NCBI GenBank assembly: GCA_905212345.1
Contig: CAJMEC010000002.1
Coordinates: forward strand, 40,022 to 104,021
Reading direction: 5' to 3'
DNA: 64,000 nucleotides
From: an uncultured Sutterella sp.
Lineage (GTDB): Bacteria; Pseudomonadota; Gammaproteobacteria; Burkholderiales; Burkholderiaceae_F
In this document: piece after piece, positions 61,437 to 64,000 of the stretch
Layout: every line of letters begins with the position of its first letter
How positions within the stretch are numbered: position 1 is the stretch's first letter
The notes under the pieces: model-generated
The model's database searches: none
What the model saw: the letters and a program-made list of their open reading frames with translations, nothing else
Told to the model about the DNA's origin: nothing
Position numbers and translations under genes: made by a program

Positions 61437-62213
61437 ATGTTGCGATTCGTGATTAATTTAGATAATTCGTTAGATCGTTGGGTAAGTATGTGTGAGAAAT
61501 TTGACTCACTAGGGTTAGAAGTTGAGCGTGTTTCAGCAATTGATAAGAAGAAATTAACCAAAGAAGAAATTTTGAAATTGACTAAAGTTAAGACTATGTA
61601 TGACAAAGCGATATGTCCCCGAAGTCTTTTCGCAGGCGAAATAGCCTGTTTTCTGAGCCACAAGTTATGTTGGGAAAAACTCCGATTATCAAAGGAAAAT
61701 TTTGCTTTAGTTATGGAAGACGATATAAAGTTCTCTGCTAGAACAGAAAATTACTTATCAAGCTTGGATTGGGTACCCAAGGGGGTACACCTTGTGCAGT
61801 TATCGACTTTAAATCCTGCACCAGTTAAGACCAAAGTTGATAGGGTTATTGTTATGAAAAATGGAGACACCTTGGTTCATCCTTTATATCCTGTGTCTTG
61901 GGGAACTCAGGCGTATTTAATCTCTAAGCCAGCTGCGATGTTAGCTTTAAAATTGACGAAAAATATTGGGATGCCTGTCGATGATTTTTTGTTTCATCCG
62001 ATGTCTTTGTTTTCCCGAAAATACCCAGTTTATAAGCTAAATCCTTCCATAATTATTCATGAAGATATAAAAGCTTTTAGTAGCACGCTTGAAATAAACC
62101 CTGAAGCAAAAAGCACGAGAAAATCAATATCTTTAGATCGTTTATTGATGCAATCAATTTATGGAATAAAGGTTTTAATTTGTCGAAAACAGAAAATTCT
62201 TTATTTTTCTTAA
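61437..62213 (+). CDS. Family 25 glycosyltransferase (lipopolysaccharide type)
   Basis: A 258-residue enzyme with the GT25 pattern: RFVINLDNSLDRWVSM, VSAIDKK, GEIACFLSHKLCWEKL and ALVMEDDIKFS (DXD-like), then WGTQAYLISKPAA. The family includes LgtB/LpsA-type galactosyltransferases. It probably decorates the surface glycan. Confidence 0.88.
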   Translation: MLRFVINLDNSLDRWVSMCEKFDSLGLEVERVSAIDKKKLTKEEILKLTKVKTMYDKAICPRSLFAGEIACFLSHKLCWEKLRLSKENFALVMEDDIKFSARTENYLSSLDWVPKGVHLVQLSTLNPAPVKTKVDRVIVMKNGDTLVHPLYPVSWGTQAYLISKPAAMLALKLTKNIGMPVDDFLFHPMSLFSRKYPVYKLNPSIIIHEDIKAFSSTLEINPEAKSTRKSISLDRLLMQSIYGIKVLICRKQKILYFS

Positions 62214-62237
62214 AACTAGTTCTAGCTTTTGAATTCT

Positions 62238-63272
62238 TTATTCAAAGTAATCCTTGTATCTTTGACCTTTAACTCGACGAAGAGAATTATGCAAAATCAA
62301 TAGAAGTTTCAGAGCAGTCTCACAGTATTTTAAAAGCCACAAAACAAAAAAAACTTTATATGAAATGTAGTTATGTTTCAAAAGGGAAATCGCTTCTAAA
62401 AAGTATGTTTCGTTCGTTTCCCTGATGAAGTCTTGTTCTCCTATAGGGTAGACAGATTTTTTATGCCATTGACTTACAGATTGGTAGATTGCCAAACAGA
62501 TTGCAGCTGAAAAAATTTGGGAATATAACGAATCCTTCTTGAAATGCGAAAAAATTTTTAGCCTTGAGTGTAAAAGTTTATAGTTAAAAAAACTAGCATT
62601 GCAAATACTGGACTTTCTCTGTCGATATTGGTAACTTTGGCTGTCCAGACAGATAGGATTTCGACTATCCATGACAGCGAAACTACAAAAGATTTCATCT
62701 TCACAGAGAGATTTACTACTTTCAAAACGTAGATTCCTTATTAACTTGGAGGAAAAAAGCTTAGTGCATATGTACCCTCCACTAACTGGAGTGTTTTCCC
62801 AAGGATGAATGCTAAATAAAAGTTTTAGAGCATCGGCGACTGAAAGTGCTTTTACTTTTAGTGAAGATGATGCGGATGTTTGTAGTAAGTTTTTTTTTAG
62901 TAACCTTAGACCAGAAAATACAAAATCAGAGTCGTACGCTAAAGCAATTTCAACAAGCTTTTCAACATGATCGGGATCACATATATCATCACTATCAACA
63001 AAAATTACAAAACTTCCCTTTGCATGTTCAATACCTAAATTTCGTGCACTAGATACTCCTTGGTTTTTCGTATGAAAAACGGTGAATCGTTTATCGTATT
63101 TGGCAAACTGGTCACAGATATCCCCAGACTTATCAGTAGAGCCATCATCAATTAATAATACATCTAAATTTTTGTACGATTGATTTTTAACCGAACACAA
63201 ACAGTCGTATAAATATTGTTCGACATTAAAAACAGGGATAATTACAGATACAAGCGGATGGTTAGACTCCAT
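62238..63272 (-). CDS. Family 2 glycosyltransferase (EpsJ/WaaV-like)
   Basis: A 344-residue enzyme with an N-terminal GT-A domain: PLVSVIIPVFNVEQYLYDCL, VLLIDDGSTDKSGDICD, GVSSARNLGIEHAKG and FVDSDD (DXD). A C-terminal mostly helical part with hydrophobic stretches follows. ATG 63272 (AGGAG 10 bases upstream) is preferred to a GTG at 63320 that lies in the preceding gene. It belongs to a minus-strand block with the next gene and converges on the GT25 gene. Confidence 0.88.
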   Translation of the reverse strand: MESNHPLVSVIIPVFNVEQYLYDCLCSVKNQSYKNLDVLLIDDGSTDKSGDICDQFAKYDKRFTVFHTKNQGVSSARNLGIEHAKGSFVIFVDSDDICDPDHVEKLVEIALAYDSDFVFSGLRLLKKNLLQTSASSSLKVKALSVADALKLLFSIHPWENTPVSGGYICTKLFSSKLIRNLRFESSKSLCEDEIFCSFAVMDSRNPICLDSQSYQYRQRKSSICNASFFNYKLLHSRLKIFSHFKKDSLYSQIFSAAICLAIYQSVSQWHKKSVYPIGEQDFIRETNETYFLEAISLLKHNYISYKVFFVLWLLKYCETALKLLLILHNSLRRVKGQRYKDYFE

Positions 63273-63294
63273 CAATAACGAGCTCCTGTTCGGT

Positions 63295-64000
63295 TTAGTT
63301 ATATTTCCTAATTTTGTCACAATCTCTTAGCCAAGTATTATAAAAAGCTGATAACTTACCCGTACTGTTATCAGTAAAATACACCTGCTTACCTAAAAGG
63401 TAAGCTAGGATCATACCGTGTAATCTCGATGTAATTATTGTATCGTATTGAGATATAAAGTTAACTCCAGTTTGAATCAAAAACTTCTTCATGACCTGTT
63501 CATAGTAGAAATCCAGAGTCTTGTCGGCAAGAGCAGATCCTCTAAGATGAAGTTCTCTACTGATTCTCAATAATAACCTAAACATGTAGATAGAAGGACT
63601 TTTGATCTTAAATGATGGCCAATCTTTAGTTTCGACTTCCGTGGGGACTATTATTGAACCGCTAAATTCTCTATCTGTTCTACGAATATAAAGGGTTGAT
63701 CTATTAGATTTGTTATTTTTTTGGGTTGTTGTTATCCCCTCAAGATACAGTGCCATATCTGGGACTAACAATAATCGCCCAGAATCGAAAAATTTCTTTA
63801 AATTTTCAAAACTAGTTGTGTCTCTAACGCAAATATACAAAAGATGATGCTGATTAAACTCTTCCATGTGCCTTTGCATGAGAGCAGAGTTGTTATAATG
63901 AACAGATTGTGGCAAAACAATAATCTTATTTTTTTTGTATTTCCTAACGACTCTAAGTCTAAAATCTTGCACTACTGTCCAAAATAAATTTTTAAGCACA
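63295..64000 (-). CDS. Polysaccharide pyruvyl transferase family protein (5' end beyond window)
   Basis: At least 234 residues of a pyruvyl-transferase-family protein: IIVLPQSVHYNN, YICVRDTTSFE, LVPDMALYL, and the C-terminal DTIITSRLHGMILAYLLGKQ, the hallmark of the family. Such enzymes add pyruvate ketals to sugars of exopolysaccharides, or act as related transferases. The frame is open to the window edge (reading GTG there), so the true start lies outside. 22 bases separate it from the GT2 gene downstream. Confidence 0.85.
   Translation of the reverse strand, partial: VLKNLFWTVVQDFRLRVVRKYKKNKIIVLPQSVHYNNSALMQRHMEEFNQHHLLYICVRDTTSFENLKKFFDSGRLLLVPDMALYLEGITTTQKNNKSNRSTLYIRRTDREFSGSIIVPTEVETKDWPSFKIKSPSIYMFRLLLRISRELHLRGSALADKTLDFYYEQVMKKFLIQTGVNFISQYDTIITSRLHGMILAYLLGKQVYFTDNSTGKLSAFYNTWLRDCDKIRKYN

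Overview
The window looks like a chromosomal segment of a betaproteobacterium. The order fimV-truA ... accD-folC-dedD(SPOR)-cvpA-purF is the classic beta/gammaproteobacterial neighbourhood, and the gene content (ugp operon, yjiG/yjiH-M20 operon, UMF1-type MFS, several surface glycan genes, mid-40s GC by eye) suggests a gut Burkholderiales member of the Sutterellaceae type (Sutterella/Parasutterella/Turicimonas-like). That placement is an inference from gene order and protein style; no search was run.

Layout. 1-5.3 kb: end of an unknown membrane protein, a creatininase-family hydrolase, rpsT (minus), murJ, a small hypothetical, fimV. 5.3-7.5 kb: truA, then an IS4-type element whose transposase is split in two frames. 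7.7-14.2 kb (minus): a seven-gene glycerol-3-phosphate/glycerophosphodiester operon: glpP (antiterminator family), ugpC, ugpA, ugpE, ugpB, a calcineurin-type phosphodiesterase and a HAD phosphatase. 14.5-19.8 kb (plus): accD, folC, dedD-like, cvpA, purF. 19.9-22.8 kb: AT-rich glycan genes (GtrB-like glycosyltransferase, polytopic membrane protein, initiating sugar transferase). 22.9-26.5 kb: a set of 40-bp-phased palindromes, a histone-deacetylase-family hydrolase, a UMF1-type MFS transporter and a broken DUF4143 ATPase. 26.6-29.5 kb (minus): a DcuC-like remnant and the yjiH-yjiG-M20 amidohydrolase operon. 30.2-31.6 kb: a GIY-YIG nuclease-domain protein and a small membrane protein.

31.6-57.8 kb (minus) is the main accessory region: a nearly complete F-type (MPF-F) conjugative type IV secretion cluster. 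In transcription order it holds a putative FlhD-like and FlhC-like activator pair, traI (MOBH-type, with degenerate metal motifs), traD, a DUF4400 gene, then traA-L-E-K-B-dsbC-V-C-orf80-trbI-trhF(S26)-traW-U-trbC-traN(N half)-traN(C half)-traF-H-G. The order resembles the gonococcal genetic island, and the MOBH+FlhDC+DUF4400 combination recalls SXT/R391 and IncA/C elements. No integrase, lytic transglycosylase, partition or single-strand-binding gene is recognisable, and a housekeeping gene (yicC) follows directly, so the cluster looks fixed in the chromosome. A cargo acyltransferase on the opposite strand, carrying two in-frame stops, sits inside it.

The two regulator ORFs meet at a run of nine C residues. 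One extra C would fuse them into one protein, so this is either a phase-variable switch or an assembly indel. From 57.9 kb to the end: yicC, then a second AT-rich surface polysaccharide block (flippase, two GT2 enzymes, a GT25 enzyme, a pyruvyltransferase-family protein cut by the window edge). No tRNA, rRNA or CRISPR array was recognised.
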